DNA of 64,000 nucleotides from Bradyrhizobium sp. cir1 (GTDB taxonomy: Bacteria; Pseudomonadota; Alphaproteobacteria; Rhizobiales; Xanthobacteraceae): assembly GCF_014198245.1 (NCBI RefSeq), contig NZ_JACIHE010000002.1, positions 586,275-650,274 of the forward strand, in the 5' to 3' direction. Of this stretch, positions 53,055-62,089 are shown piece by piece. The notes below the pieces were generated by a model. It worked only from the letters and a program-made list of their open reading frames with translations. It made no database searches and was not told where the DNA came from. The translations under genes and the position numbers were made by a program. Within the stretch, counting starts at the first letter, position 1, and every line of letters begins with the position of its first letter.

Positions 53055-54365
53055 ATGATGGTCCGGTTTGCGAGCAGGAAGTCGCGGCAGCACGCCGTGC
53101 TATCGGAGGACTTTGAGCGCGAGCTGACGAGGGAGGTGCTGCGCACCGAGCTGTTGCGGGTGCGGACACTGATCATCACCGGCTGTGTCATGGTCTTGTT
53201 CCTCACCTCGACCTACCTGATCGACCCTGCTCTCGTGAACCGGGTCTGGCGCGGGACGGAGGGCCTCGTCCGCGAATACATCCTTTTAGGAGGCTTCATC
53301 CTCTTCGAAGCCTGGGTTCACGGCCAGATCAGGCGAAACCTGAAGCTCGATCGCGACCTCCCGGTGATCAGGCGCTATGTCGGCGCCTTCATCGAAACGT
53401 CGCTGCCGACGATCATCCTGATCCTGCAGATCCGCAGCATGGGTGCTGGGCCCGCGCTCGGCTTCGTGCTGCCGCTGGTCTATTTCATCTTCGTCATTCT
53501 TTCGACGCTGCGGCTCGATTTCTGGCTGTCGACGTTCACGGGATTTGTGGCTGGAGCCCAGCTCCTGGCTGTCGCGCTGTATTACAACTCGGTGAACGAC
53601 GCCGGCGAGCCGCTGATCTACTTCCACGTTGTGCGCAGCACCGTGATCCTGGTCTGCGGCGTGCTCGCAGGCTCCGTCGGCGCGCAGCTCCGCCGCCAGT
53701 TCGCCGCGAGCATCGCAGCCGCCACCGCGCGCGACCGCGTGACCAACCTGTTCGGCCAACACGTCTCGCCGCAAGTTGTGGAACGGCTGATGGCGGCAGG
53801 AACCAGCGCGGGCGGTGACGTCCGCCGCGTCGCGGTGATGTTCGTCGACTTCCGCGGCTTCACCGCCGGCGCGCAGTCGCGCACCCCGCAGGAGGTCGTC
53901 GACCGGCTCGACGGCGCCTTCGCGGTGCTGGTCGACATCCTCGACCGCCACGGCGGCATCGTGAACAAGTTTTTGGGCGACGGCTTTCTCGCGCTGTTCG
54001 GGGCGCCGCTGGAGGCATCCGACGCCGCGCACCGCGCGGTCGCCGCGGGCCGCGAGATGCTGACCGCGATGGACCACATCAACGCGGAGACGAGCTGGCC
54101 GCTCAGGATCGGCATCGGCATCCATTTCGGCGAGGTCGTCGCCGGCAATATCGGCTCGCCCCGGCGCAAGGAATACACGGTGATTGGCGACACCGTGAAT
54201 TTTGCGTCGCGCCTGGAAGCCCTGAACAAGGATTTCGGCTCACAGCTGCTGATCTCCGCATCCGTGCGCGAGGCGCTGGGCGAAGACGGCAACGATGCCG
54301 TCGCGCTCGGCGAGGTCGAGGTGCGCGGCTACGAGCAGAAGGTGGCGGTGTTTCAGCTGGGGTAG
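53055..54365 (+). CDS. Membrane adenylate/guanylate cyclase (class III)
   Basis: 436 residues. A membrane domain of about five to six helices (residues 40-215) is followed by a class III catalytic domain (about 250-435): metal Asp in AVMFVDFRGFTAGAQS, second metal site NKFLGDGFLALFGAP, and IGDTVNFASRLEALNKDFGS for transition-state binding. Purine-specifying residues (Lys and Asp in adenylate cyclases) appear at EYTVIGDTVNFASR, consistent with an adenylate cyclase. The ribosome site AGGGGGA precedes tandem ATGs at 53055 and 53058. Confidence 0.9.
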   Translation: MMVRFASRKSRQHAVLSEDFERELTREVLRTELLRVRTLIITGCVMVLFLTSTYLIDPALVNRVWRGTEGLVREYILLGGFILFEAWVHGQIRRNLKLDRDLPVIRRYVGAFIETSLPTIILILQIRSMGAGPALGFVLPLVYFIFVILSTLRLDFWLSTFTGFVAGAQLLAVALYYNSVNDAGEPLIYFHVVRSTVILVCGVLAGSVGAQLRRQFAASIAAATARDRVTNLFGQHVSPQVVERLMAAGTSAGGDVRRVAVMFVDFRGFTAGAQSRTPQEVVDRLDGAFAVLVDILDRHGGIVNKFLGDGFLALFGAPLEASDAAHRAVAAGREMLTAMDHINAETSWPLRIGIGIHFGEVVAGNIGSPRRKEYTVIGDTVNFASRLEALNKDFGSQLLISASVREALGEDGNDAVALGEVEVRGYEQKVAVFQLG

Positions 54366-54489
54366 ACGTCTTCCGCTAGAGCTCGCGTGTCGTTGAACGC
54401 GTGGTGAAAAAGTCCGCCGACCGGCCTCACGCCTCGCGCGCTGTTCAATGATGTGAGGTATTTTGGTAGTGCTTGACTCCCATCTCATC

Positions 54490-54507
54490 TAGTCATCTAT
54501 ATGACTA
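54490..54507. promoter_or_regulatory. Inverted repeat before the GntR gene
   Basis: TAGTCATCTATATGACTA is an 18-bp dyad with one mismatched pair, ending one base before the ATG at 54509. Likely autoregulatory operator of the GntR/UTRA protein. Confidence 0.6.
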
Positions 54508-54508
54508 T

Positions 54509-55240
54509 ATGAATCCAGCGCCGCTCGACGACCGCCTGCCACGCTACCAGCGCCTGCGCGACGATCTCGCCGCGCGGATCAACCGCAATGAGTGGCGGCC
54601 GGGCGAGCCGATCCCATCAGAGGCCGAGCTGGCTGCGTATTACGGCGTCGCCATCGGCACCGTGCGCAAGGCGATCGACCAGCTCGTCAGCGATAACGTG
54701 CTGGAGCGGCAGCAGGGCCGCGGCACCTTCGTGCGCCGCGCGCGCTTCAATTCCTCGCTGTTCCGCTTCTTCCGCTTCCAGTCCGAGAGCGGCGAGCGGC
54801 GCGTGCCGAAAAGCCGCACCATCCGCCGCAGAAGCGTGCCGGCGACGTCGGCGGTCGCATCCGCGCTGCGCATCCCCGTCGGCGAGCCCGTGATCAGCCT
54901 GTCGCGCCTGCGCCTGATCGACGACGTGCCGTTGCTCGCTGAGGAGATCTGGCTGCAGCAGTCGCGCTTCGCGCCGATCCTCGAGATCGACACCGCCGAG
55001 TTCGGCGACCTGCTGTATCCGCTCTACGAGGAGCGCTGCGGCGAGGTCGTGGTCTCCGCCGAGGAAATCCTGACCGTCGAGACCGCCAACGAGATGCAGG
55101 CGCGCCTGCTCAGGCTCGAGGCCCATGCGCCGCTGATCGTGATCGAGCGCCTCGCGCTCGACCTCGAGCGACGACCGATCGAATGGCGCAGGTCGCGCGG
55201 GCCGGCCGACCGCTTCCGGTATCACGCCGAGATCCGGTGA
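54509..55240 (+). CDS. GntR/HutC family regulator with UTRA domain
   Basis: 243 residues from ATG 54509. The N-terminal winged helix (IPSEAELAAYYGVAIGTVRK, ERQQGRGTFVRRARF) is followed by the UTRA ligand domain (PVISLSRLRLIDDVPLLAEE, DTAEFGDLLYPLYEERCG). It lies 49 bp upstream of an MFS transporter and an amidohydrolase, so it likely responds to their substrate. An in-frame start at 54473 would overlap the operator. Confidence 0.9.
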   Translation: MNPAPLDDRLPRYQRLRDDLAARINRNEWRPGEPIPSEAELAAYYGVAIGTVRKAIDQLVSDNVLERQQGRGTFVRRARFNSSLFRFFRFQSESGERRVPKSRTIRRRSVPATSAVASALRIPVGEPVISLSRLRLIDDVPLLAEEIWLQQSRFAPILEIDTAEFGDLLYPLYEERCGEVVVSAEEILTVETANEMQARLLRLEAHAPLIVIERLALDLERRPIEWRRSRGPADRFRYHAEIR

Positions 55241-55289
55241 AGCGGCTCTTCAACGTCACCAAGCAATAACGAGTACAGGGGTAGGAAAC

Positions 55290-56531
55290 ATGTCGAACTG
55301 GTACAGCGAAAGCTCGCCGCTGGAGCGGCGCACGTTCTGGGCAAGCTTTGGCGGCTGGGCGCTGGATGCGCTCGACGTCCAGATGTTCGGCCTCGCCATC
55401 CCCGCGCTGATCGCGGCGTTCGGCATCAGCAAGGCCGATGCCGGTCTGCTCGGCTCGATCACACTGTTCTTCGGCGCCTTCGGAGGCTGGTTCGGCGGCG
55501 CGCTCGGCGATCGCTTCGGCCGCGTCAAGGCGCTGCAGATCACGGTGGCTACGTTTGCGCTCGCGACCTTCGCCTGCGCCTTCGCGATGACCTATACCCA
55601 GCTGCTGGTTCTGAAGGCGATCCAGGGTCTCGGCTTCGGCGCCGAATGGGCCTGCGGCGCGGTTCTGATGGCCGAGATCATCCGGCCCGAGCATCGCGGC
55701 AAGGCGCTTGGCTCGGTGCAGAGCGCCTGGGCCGTGGGCTGGGGCGCCGCCGTGCTGCTCTCGGCACTGGTCTTCACCTATGCGCCGGCCGACATGGCCT
55801 GGCGGCTCTTGTTCGCGCTCGGGCTGTTGCCCGCGCTGCTCATCATCTTCATCCGCCGCGGCTTGAAGGAGCCGCCGCGCGCCGTTGCAGCCGAGAAGAC
55901 GCCGCTCTTCGCCACGCTCTCCGGCATCTTCCATCGCGACGTGCTGCGTTCGACTTTGATCGGCGGCCTGTTCGGCATCGGCGCCCATGGCGGCTATGCC
56001 GCGCTCACCACCTTCCTGCCGACCTATTTGCGCGAAGTGCGGCACCTGTCGGTGCTGGGCTCGAGCGGCTATCTCGCCGTCATCATCGTCGCCTTCTTCT
56101 GCGGCTGCGTGACGAGCGGCATCATCAGCGACCGCATCGGGCGCCGGGCTAACGTCGCCTTCTTCGCCACTGCCTGCATCGTCACGGTGCTGATCTACAT
56201 CTTCGCGCCGCTGACGAATGGTCAGATGCTGGTGCTCGGCTTCCCGCTCGGCTTCTTCTCCGCCGGGATCCCGGCCAGCATGGCGGCGCTGTTCAGCGAG
56301 CTATATCCGGCCGGCGTGCGCGGCACCGGCGTCGGCTTCTGCTACAATTTCGGCCGCATCGTCTCCGCCGCGTTCCCGTTCCTGGTCGGGTTCCTCAGCG
56401 ATCACATCGGACTTGGACCGGCGATCGGCATCGATGCGGCATTCGCCTATTCGCTGGTGCTGATCGCGGTGCTGCTGTTGCCCGAAACCCGCGGCAAGGT
56501 GTTTGAACAGACCGCGGCAACGCGCGCCTGA
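55290..56531 (+). CDS. MFS transporter (aromatic acid/metabolite:H+ symporter type)
   Basis: 413 residues, 12 helices. MFS loop 2-3 motif GGALGDRFGRVKALQ and the conserved GGWALDALDVQMFGLAIPAL of the metabolite symporter group. The loop EWACGAVLMAEIIRPEHRGK is typical of aromatic or carboxylic acid transporters. Next to a GntR regulator and an amidohydrolase, so it probably imports their substrate. The specific ligand is unknown. Confidence 0.88.
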   Translation: MSNWYSESSPLERRTFWASFGGWALDALDVQMFGLAIPALIAAFGISKADAGLLGSITLFFGAFGGWFGGALGDRFGRVKALQITVATFALATFACAFAMTYTQLLVLKAIQGLGFGAEWACGAVLMAEIIRPEHRGKALGSVQSAWAVGWGAAVLLSALVFTYAPADMAWRLLFALGLLPALLIIFIRRGLKEPPRAVAAEKTPLFATLSGIFHRDVLRSTLIGGLFGIGAHGGYAALTTFLPTYLREVRHLSVLGSSGYLAVIIVAFFCGCVTSGIISDRIGRRANVAFFATACIVTVLIYIFAPLTNGQMLVLGFPLGFFSAGIPASMAALFSELYPAGVRGTGVGFCYNFGRIVSAAFPFLVGFLSDHIGLGPAIGIDAAFAYSLVLIAVLLLPETRGKVFEQTAATRA

Positions 56532-56553
56532 CGACGGATGGGGAGCAAGCGCC

Positions 56554-57447
56554 ATGACATTCGTCTCACGCGGCCTCACGCGCCGCCGGTTTGGCGCGGG
56601 TCTCGCGTCGCTCGTCACAGTGGCCGCGACCACAGCCAGGAGTGAGGCGGCCTTGCCGACGATCGATACCCATGCCCATGTCTTCCATCGCGGTCTCAAG
56701 CTCGCATCTGGCAGGCGTTATGCGCCTGACTACGATGCGCCGCTGGCGCTCTATCTGGAGCAGCTCGACCGCAACGGCATGACCCATGGCGTGCTGGTGC
56801 AGCCAAGCTTTCTCGGCACGGACAACTCCTACCTGGTCGAGTGCTTGAAGCAGGCGAATGGGCGCCTGCGCGGCATCGCCGTGGTCGATCCCTCGGTGTC
56901 CGTGGACGAGCTGCGCACGCTCGACCGTGCCGGCGTCGCCGGCATCCGCCTCAATCTGGTAGGCCAGCCCTTGCCCGATCTCGCGGCCGGCGAATGGAAG
57001 GCGCTGCTCGGGCACGTGAAAGCGATGGGCTGGCAGGTCGAGATCCAGCGCAACGCGGCCGATCTCGCCGCGCTTGCGCCGCGGCTGCTCGATCACGGCG
57101 TCACCCTCGTGCTCGATCACTACACGCTGCCCGATCCGAAGCTCGGCATCGCCGATCCCGGCTTCCAGTCGGTGCTGAAGCTGGGGGCGACGAAGAACGT
57201 CTGGGTCAAGATCTCGGCGCCGTATCGCAACGGCGCGGCCGGCGAGGAGTTTGCAAAGCAGGCCTATCCGCAGCTGTGCAGCGCCTACGGCCTCGATCGC
57301 CTGTTGTGGGGCAGCGACTGGCCGCACACGCAGTTCGAGGCGACCCAGACTTACGCGAAGAACCGGGAATTTCTCCATGCGCTGATCGCCGACAAGAGCG
57401 AGCGTGCGCAAGTGCTCGCCTCGCCACGTCAGCTCTTTCGCTTCTAA
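56554..57447 (+). CDS. Amidohydrolase_2 family enzyme, Tat-exported
   Basis: 297 residues. A twin-arginine signal is visible (TRRRFGAGLASLVTV). Metal motifs DTHAHVFH (near the N-terminus), NAADLAALAPRLLDHGVTLV with VLDHYTLPDP, and LLWGSDWPHTQFEA match the 2-pyrone-4,6-dicarboxylate hydrolase (LigI)-like group. Periplasmic location is unusual for LigI. The start ATG 56554 has GGGGAG upstream and gives the Tat signal. Hydrolyses a lactone or amide, substrate unknown; in operon with the MFS gene. Confidence 0.86.
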   Translation: MTFVSRGLTRRRFGAGLASLVTVAATTARSEAALPTIDTHAHVFHRGLKLASGRRYAPDYDAPLALYLEQLDRNGMTHGVLVQPSFLGTDNSYLVECLKQANGRLRGIAVVDPSVSVDELRTLDRAGVAGIRLNLVGQPLPDLAAGEWKALLGHVKAMGWQVEIQRNAADLAALAPRLLDHGVTLVLDHYTLPDPKLGIADPGFQSVLKLGATKNVWVKISAPYRNGAAGEEFAKQAYPQLCSAYGLDRLLWGSDWPHTQFEATQTYAKNREFLHALIADKSERAQVLASPRQLFRF

Positions 57448-57569
57448 AAGCTCTTTCCGCGATTGCTCCGATTGCACTCAATTTTGGGGCATGACGAGCG
57501 ATGTTTTCGGCTTGTAGACTGCCGCGCGATGCGGCCGGTTGTGGCCGCGACTTGCATGGGGAAGTGCAG

Positions 57570-58484
57570 ATGCAGCGCCGCTACGTCACCGTCGACGTGT
57601 TCACCGACCGCGCCTTCGGCGGCAACCAGCTCGCCGTGGTGCTCGACGCCGGCGGACTCACGACGCAGCAGATGCAGGCGATCGCCACCGAATTCAACTA
57701 TTCCGAGACGACCTTCGTACTGCCGCCGCGCGACAAGGCCAATGATGCCGAGGTGCGCATCTTCACGCCGGTCCGGGAGATGCCGTTCGCGGGCCATCCC
57801 AATGTCGGCACCTCCTTCGTGCTGGCGAGCCTTGCCAAGGAGCCGAAGCCGCGCCTGCTGTTCGAGGAGAAGGCGGGGCTGGTCTCGGTCGACATCGTGC
57901 GCGAGCAGGGCAGGGTGATCAGTACCGAGCTCACCGCGCCGCAGCCGCTGTCGCGGCTGGCGGAGGTTTCAGCCGCTGACGTTGCGGCCTGCATCTCCTT
58001 GACGGCTGATGACATCAGGACCGATCACCATGCGCCACAAGTCGTCGGCGTCGGAACGCCGTTCCTCGTGGCGGAGGTGCATTCGCGCGATGCGCTCAAG
58101 CGTGCCAGGCCCGACGCGGCTGCGTTCGGCAGGGTCCTGCCGCGCGACGACGCCCGCTCGGTGTGGTTCTACACGCGCGATGTGCCCGCGGCGGAGGCGC
58201 CTAGCGAGCGGCAGGCTCGGATGTTCATGCGCGGTGCCGGCGGCCTCGCCGAGGACCCCGCCACCGGCAGCGCGACAGTCGCAGCGGCGGCACTGTTCGC
58301 CGATCTCGATCCCACGCGCGAGGGCGAGTTGAAGCTCACGGTCGGCCAGGGCTTTGACATGGGCCGGCCGAGCTTGCTGCTGACGCGCGTGCGCAAGCAG
58401 GACGGCAAGATCGTCTCCGCCCATGTCGGCGGCAGTTGCGTGCAGATGATGGAGGGGACGTTTAGGTTGGCGGGGGAGGGGTGA
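57570..58484 (+). CDS. PhzF family epimerase/isomerase-like protein
   Basis: 304 residues. Two-domain PhzF fold with [20 protein letters not shown] near the N-terminus, catalytic Glu in [26 protein letters not shown], and [20 protein letters not shown] in the second half. Family members isomerise trans-2,3-dihydro-3-hydroxyanthranilate or other substrates; the local context does not show phenazine genes, so the substrate is unknown. ATG 57570 is chosen because the conserved core starts at [11 protein letters not shown]. Confidence 0.88.
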   Translation: MQRRYVTVDVFTDRAFGGNQLAVVLDAGGLTTQQMQAIATEFNYSETTFVLPPRDKANDAEVRIFTPVREMPFAGHPNVGTSFVLASLAKEPKPRLLFEEKAGLVSVDIVREQGRVISTELTAPQPLSRLAEVSAADVAACISLTADDIRTDHHAPQVVGVGTPFLVAEVHSRDALKRARPDAAAFGRVLPRDDARSVWFYTRDVPAAEAPSERQARMFMRGAGGLAEDPATGSATVAAAALFADLDPTREGELKLTVGQGFDMGRPSLLLTRVRKQDGKIVSAHVGGSCVQMMEGTFRLAGEG

Positions 58485-58496
58485 GTCTCTCCACAC

Positions 58497-58602
58497 GTCA
58501 TTCCGGGGCGCGACGAAGTCGCGAGCCCGGAATCCATTCATCCACCATCCCTGCCGCTCGATGGATTCCGGGCTCGCGCCAAGAGGCGCGCCCCGGAATG
58601 AC
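58497..58602. repeat. Palindromic intergenic repeat, copy 7
   Basis: GTCATTCCGGGG ... CCCCGGAATGAC between convergent phzF-like and DUF488 genes. Sub-family B with GAGCCCGGAATCCAT and ATGGATTCCGGGCTCGC, as copy 4. Confidence 0.85.
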
Positions 58603-58608
58603 AGGCGG

Positions 58609-59070
58609 CTACACCTGCCGCCCCGCCAGATTCTTCACCGTCACTCCATCGCGCTCCTCGATGATCTCCGCGATCATCTGGCGGTGGCAGTGGGTGTGGT
58701 CGCGCTCGTAGCAGAGCAGGCACACCGGGCCTGCCTTCTTCACCAGCGCCGAGAGCACGTCCATCTCTTCTTTCGCCTGCGGCGTCTTCAGGTGCTTTGA
58801 GTAGATCTTCTCGAGCACGTCGTATTGCCCGCTGCGTGCGGCGAGGCGGCCTTCCTTGGGCGTGCCGAGTGCGGCGAGATGGATATAGGCGATGCCGCGT
58901 TCGTCGAGTCCTGCGGACAGCTGCTTCTTGGAAAAGCCCGGCCGGCGCGATGACGTCACCGCGCGCACGTCGACGACGAGCTTGACGCCGGCGTCTTCGA
59001 GCTCGTCCAGCACCGCCTTGGGCGGCGTCTGCTCATAGCCGATCGTGAAGAGCTTCTTCGCCTTTGCCAT
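58609..59070 (-). CDS. DUF488 family protein
   Basis: 153 residues. LFTIGYEQTPPKAVLDELED, VVDVRAVTSSRRPGFSKKQL and LLCYERDHTHCHRQMIAEII fit DUF488. The Cys-Tyr-Glu-Arg/His cluster suggests a metal or nucleotide site. It is nine bp after the DUF72 gene on the same strand, a common pairing, but its function is unknown. Confidence 0.9.
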   Translation of the reverse strand: MAKAKKLFTIGYEQTPPKAVLDELEDAGVKLVVDVRAVTSSRRPGFSKKQLSAGLDERGIAYIHLAALGTPKEGRLAARSGQYDVLEKIYSKHLKTPQAKEEMDVLSALVKKAGPVCLLCYERDHTHCHRQMIAEIIEERDGVTVKNLAGRQV

Positions 59071-59079
59071 GAACCATCC

Positions 59080-59916
59080 TCAGCTCACCCGCGCGATCAG
59101 TTCCATGGCGCCGTGCGGTGCGCGCACCTTGCCCTCGTGGATGACATAGGCGAACACGTCGCGCGGCTCCTTCTTCGGCTTTGCCTTGTCAATCTTCGGC
59201 AGGTCGTCGGGTTCACCGCCCGAAGCCCAATCCTTGAAGCGCTCAGCCCAGGCATCGAGCTGCTTCGGCGGATAGCAGGTCTTGATCTCGTCATTGCCCT
59301 TCTGCAGCCGCGCATAGACGAAATCGCCGGCAACGTCGGCGATGGCCGGATATTTGCCGTGCTCGGCGAACACCACCGGCGTCTCGAATTCGCGGATCAG
59401 CGCGACGAAGTCCGGCGTGCAGAAGCTGTCGTGGCGGACCTCGACCACGTGGCGCAGCGCGCGCCCGTCGAGCTTGCGCGGCAGCAGCTCCAAGAACTTG
59501 CCGAAATCGGCGCCGTCGAACTTCTTGGTCGGCGCGAACTGCCACAGCACGGGACCGAGATGGTCGCCGAGTTCCAGCACGCCGGAATCATAGAACCGCT
59601 TGATGGAATCGCCGGCCTCGGCCAGCACGCGGCGATTGGTGGCAAAGCGCGGTCCCTTCACCGAGAACACGAAGCCATCGGGCACCTCGCTCGCCCATTT
59701 GCGAAAGCTCTCCGGCTTCTGCGAGCCGTAATAGGTGCCGTTGATCTCGATCGAGGTCAGCTTCGAGGCCGCATAGGACAGCTCCTTCGCCTGCGTCAGC
59801 TTCTCCGGATAGAACACGCCGCGCCAGGGCTCGAAGGTCCAGCCGCCGATGCCGATGAAGATGTTGCCGGATTTTTTGGACGCGGTTTTTGCTTTGGCCA
59901 CGGAAGGATCTCGCAT
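59080..59916 (-). CDS. DUF72 family protein
   Basis: 278 residues. Starts after a Lys/Ser-rich leader (KAKTASKKSGN) with GIGGWTFEPWRGVFYPEKLT, EINGTYYGSQKPESFRKWAS and VVEVRHDSFCTPDFVALIRE, the TIM-barrel DUF72 pattern. ATG 59916 is the start. Pairs with DUF488 downstream. Both are common soluble proteins of unknown function. Confidence 0.9.
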   Translation of the reverse strand: MRDPSVAKAKTASKKSGNIFIGIGGWTFEPWRGVFYPEKLTQAKELSYAASKLTSIEINGTYYGSQKPESFRKWASEVPDGFVFSVKGPRFATNRRVLAEAGDSIKRFYDSGVLELGDHLGPVLWQFAPTKKFDGADFGKFLELLPRKLDGRALRHVVEVRHDSFCTPDFVALIREFETPVVFAEHGKYPAIADVAGDFVYARLQKGNDEIKTCYPPKQLDAWAERFKDWASGGEPDDLPKIDKAKPKKEPRDVFAYVIHEGKVRAPHGAMELIARVS

Positions 59917-60020
59917 CGACGTGGAGGGGAGGCGGGCATCCTAATCAAACCGGTTGTGATTGGCCAGTTGCCGCGTCCCGTCTAAGCTCGCACAGATCAT
60001 CTGCGCAGAAGGAGAACAAG

Positions 60021-60416
60021 ATGCGGATGCTGATGGTGGGAGCGGCGCTCATGATGATGACATCTGCTGCCATGACGTCTGGCGCCATGACGTCAGGTGC
60101 CATGGCCGACGATGACGACGACAAGAACGCGCAGAAGCTCGCCATGCAGGGCCGCGACGATTACTGGCATTGCCTGGCGCGGGAATATTCGCGCGACTCT
60201 AATCAGGGCCTGTCGGAGCAGGATTTCGGCCGCTCGGTCGCGGGCGCCTGTCGGTCGGAGCGGCAATATTACCGGGTGGCCATGCTGGACTATCTCACCA
60301 GCCAATATCCGAACATCGATGCGGGCGCCCATCTCGCGACCGCGAACAGGGCGGTCGAGTCGGCGCAGAAGGACATTGTGACGGCCTTCGTCAAGCACAG
60401 GCCGCCGCAGAAATAG
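60021..60416 (+). CDS. Small secreted protein with repetitive signal peptide
   Basis: 131 residues. The signal peptide contains short tandem repeats (AAMTSGAMTSGAM), followed by a cluster of five acidic residues (ADDDDDKN). The mature part has two cysteines (WHCLARE, GACRSE) that could pair and a helical C-terminus. AAGGAG lies before ATG 60021. No family is recognised. Confidence 0.7.
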   Translation: MRMLMVGAALMMMTSAAMTSGAMTSGAMADDDDDKNAQKLAMQGRDDYWHCLAREYSRDSNQGLSEQDFGRSVAGACRSERQYYRVAMLDYLTSQYPNIDAGAHLATANRAVESAQKDIVTAFVKHRPPQK

Positions 60417-60506
60417 TCCGATTGACCACTGTGGTCCCGTGGCCCTTCCGGCGCCGCGTTCATCCGTGGTATCACTCGCCGCATCTGGAACAGGGATGCG
60501 GTTTCC

Positions 60507-60710
60507 ATGTCGTCTGAGTCGGTGGGTGGCATTCTGGGCGCGATCGTCGCGGCGGTCGTGCTCGCAGTCGCCTTCGTCTTCGGGCCGATCGGCCAGTACG
60601 GCAAGCCCCCCAGGCCGGCCAAGGTCGAGCAGGCCCCTGCTGCGGCGCCCGCAGCCCCTGCCGCGCCCGCGCCGCGAGGACCGATCATCCGGGAAGTCCC
60701 CAACCAATAG
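60507..60710 (+). CDS. Small Pro/Ala-rich single-pass membrane protein
   Basis: 67 residues. One hydrophobic helix (VGGILGAIVAAVVLAVAFVF, about 6-25) followed by a Pro/Ala repeat (APAAAPAAPAAPAPRG) and GPIIREVPNQ. The repeat could span the periplasm. No clear ribosome site is visible before ATG 60507, but the codon usage and the anchor are consistent with a real gene. Function unknown. Confidence 0.6.
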   Translation: MSSESVGGILGAIVAAVVLAVAFVFGPIGQYGKPPRPAKVEQAPAAAPAAPAAPAPRGPIIREVPNQ

Positions 60711-60949
60711 GGCGCGAAATCGACCCTTTTGCCCCTTGCGAAGCGCCTTTGTCGTCCCCATTTAGGTTCTAACGGCGACGTTGAGCGAAAAACTCCGGCG
60801 CTGGGACGACCTTGGAATAGCTTGGGCCTGCGCCGGATGTACGCGCGGTCCGCCGTTCCGGGGTCGTTGGCATTTTAGGCCCCTTTTGGCCCGCCCCCTT
60901 GGAAACCCCGGCTTGGCAGCGCCGGACGCGGCGGATATACGCTGCCGTC

Positions 60950-62083
60950 ATGAATGAAGCGATCAGACCGGGCTCCGACCATCCGCCGCAGGCTCAAGAG
61001 GGGCCGGAACTGTCGGTCATCGTCCCGACCTTCAACGAGCGCGACAATGTCACGGTGTTGTACCGGCGCCTGGAGGCGACGCTCGTCAACGTCGCCTGGG
61101 AAGTCGTGTTCGTCGACGACAATTCGCCCGACGGCACCTGGGACGTCGTGCGCGCGCTGGCGCAGCGCGACAGCCGCGTGCGCTGCGTCCGCCGCATCGG
61201 CCGCCGCGGCCTGTCGGGGGCCTGCATCGAGGGCATCCTGGCCTCCAGCGCGCCCTATGTGGCCGTGATCGACGCCGACCTCCAGCACGACGAGACGCAA
61301 CTGCCGAAGATGCTGTTGCTGCTCGCCAGCGACCAGGCCGAGCTCGTGGTCGGCAGCCGCTATATCGAGGGCTACAAGAGCGAAGGTTTCAACAAGCAGC
61401 GCGCCGGCGCCAGCGCGCTGGCGACCGAGGTCGCCAGGAAGATGCTGCGGGTCGAGATCGCCGATCCCATGAGCGGCTTCTTCATGATCCGCCGCGACCG
61501 TTTCGAGCAGCTCGCGCCAAAACTGTCGGTGCACGGCTTCAAGATCCTGCTCGATGTCGTCGCGACCGCGCACGGCACCTTGCGGGCGGTTGAGATTCCC
61601 TACACCTTCGGCGCGCGCCAGCACGGCGAGAGCAAGCTCGATTCCATGGTCGCGCTCGATTTCCTCGGTCTGGTGCTGGCCAAGCTGACCAACGACATCG
61701 TCTCGCTGCGCTTCATCCTGTTCGCGATGGTCGGCGGCATCGGCCTCGTGGTGCATCTCGCCACGCTGTTCATCGCCCTTCAGCTGTTCAAGGCGCCGTT
61801 CGCGGAGGCGCAGGCTGCCGGCGCCATCGTGGCCATGACCAGCAACTTCATCCTCAACAACTTCCTCACCTATCGCGACCAGCGGCTGAAGGGCTTTGCG
61901 CTGCTGCGCGGCCTGATCGCCTTCTACATCGTGTGCAGCGTCGGCCTGCTCGCCAATGTCGGCGTCGCCTTCTCGGTCTACGACCAGGAGCCGATCTGGT
62001 GGCTGGCCGGCCTGGCCGGCGCGCTGATGGGCGTGGTGTGGAATTACGCGATGTCCGGACTGTTCGTCTGGCGCAAGAAATAG
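60950..62083 (+). CDS. DPM1-like glycosyltransferase fused to GtrA membrane domain
   Basis: 377 residues. GT2 catalytic domain (1-235): LSVIVPTFNERDNVTVLYRR, VVFVDDNSPDGTWDVV, AVIDADLQHDETQLPKML and DPMSGFFMIRRDRF. A GtrA-like domain of four helices (about 245-375) is fused at the C-terminus. The protein would make a polyprenyl-phosphate sugar on the cytoplasmic face, with the GtrA part helping its flipping or anchoring. The following GT39-like gene (six bases on) would then use the lipid-linked sugar. Confidence 0.92.
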   Translation: MNEAIRPGSDHPPQAQEGPELSVIVPTFNERDNVTVLYRRLEATLVNVAWEVVFVDDNSPDGTWDVVRALAQRDSRVRCVRRIGRRGLSGACIEGILASSAPYVAVIDADLQHDETQLPKMLLLLASDQAELVVGSRYIEGYKSEGFNKQRAGASALATEVARKMLRVEIADPMSGFFMIRRDRFEQLAPKLSVHGFKILLDVVATAHGTLRAVEIPYTFGARQHGESKLDSMVALDFLGLVLAKLTNDIVSLRFILFAMVGGIGLVVHLATLFIALQLFKAPFAEAQAAGAIVAMTSNFILNNFLTYRDQRLKGFALLRGLIAFYIVCSVGLLANVGVAFSVYDQEPIWWLAGLAGALMGVVWNYAMSGLFVWRKK

Positions 62084-62089
62084 CTCACG

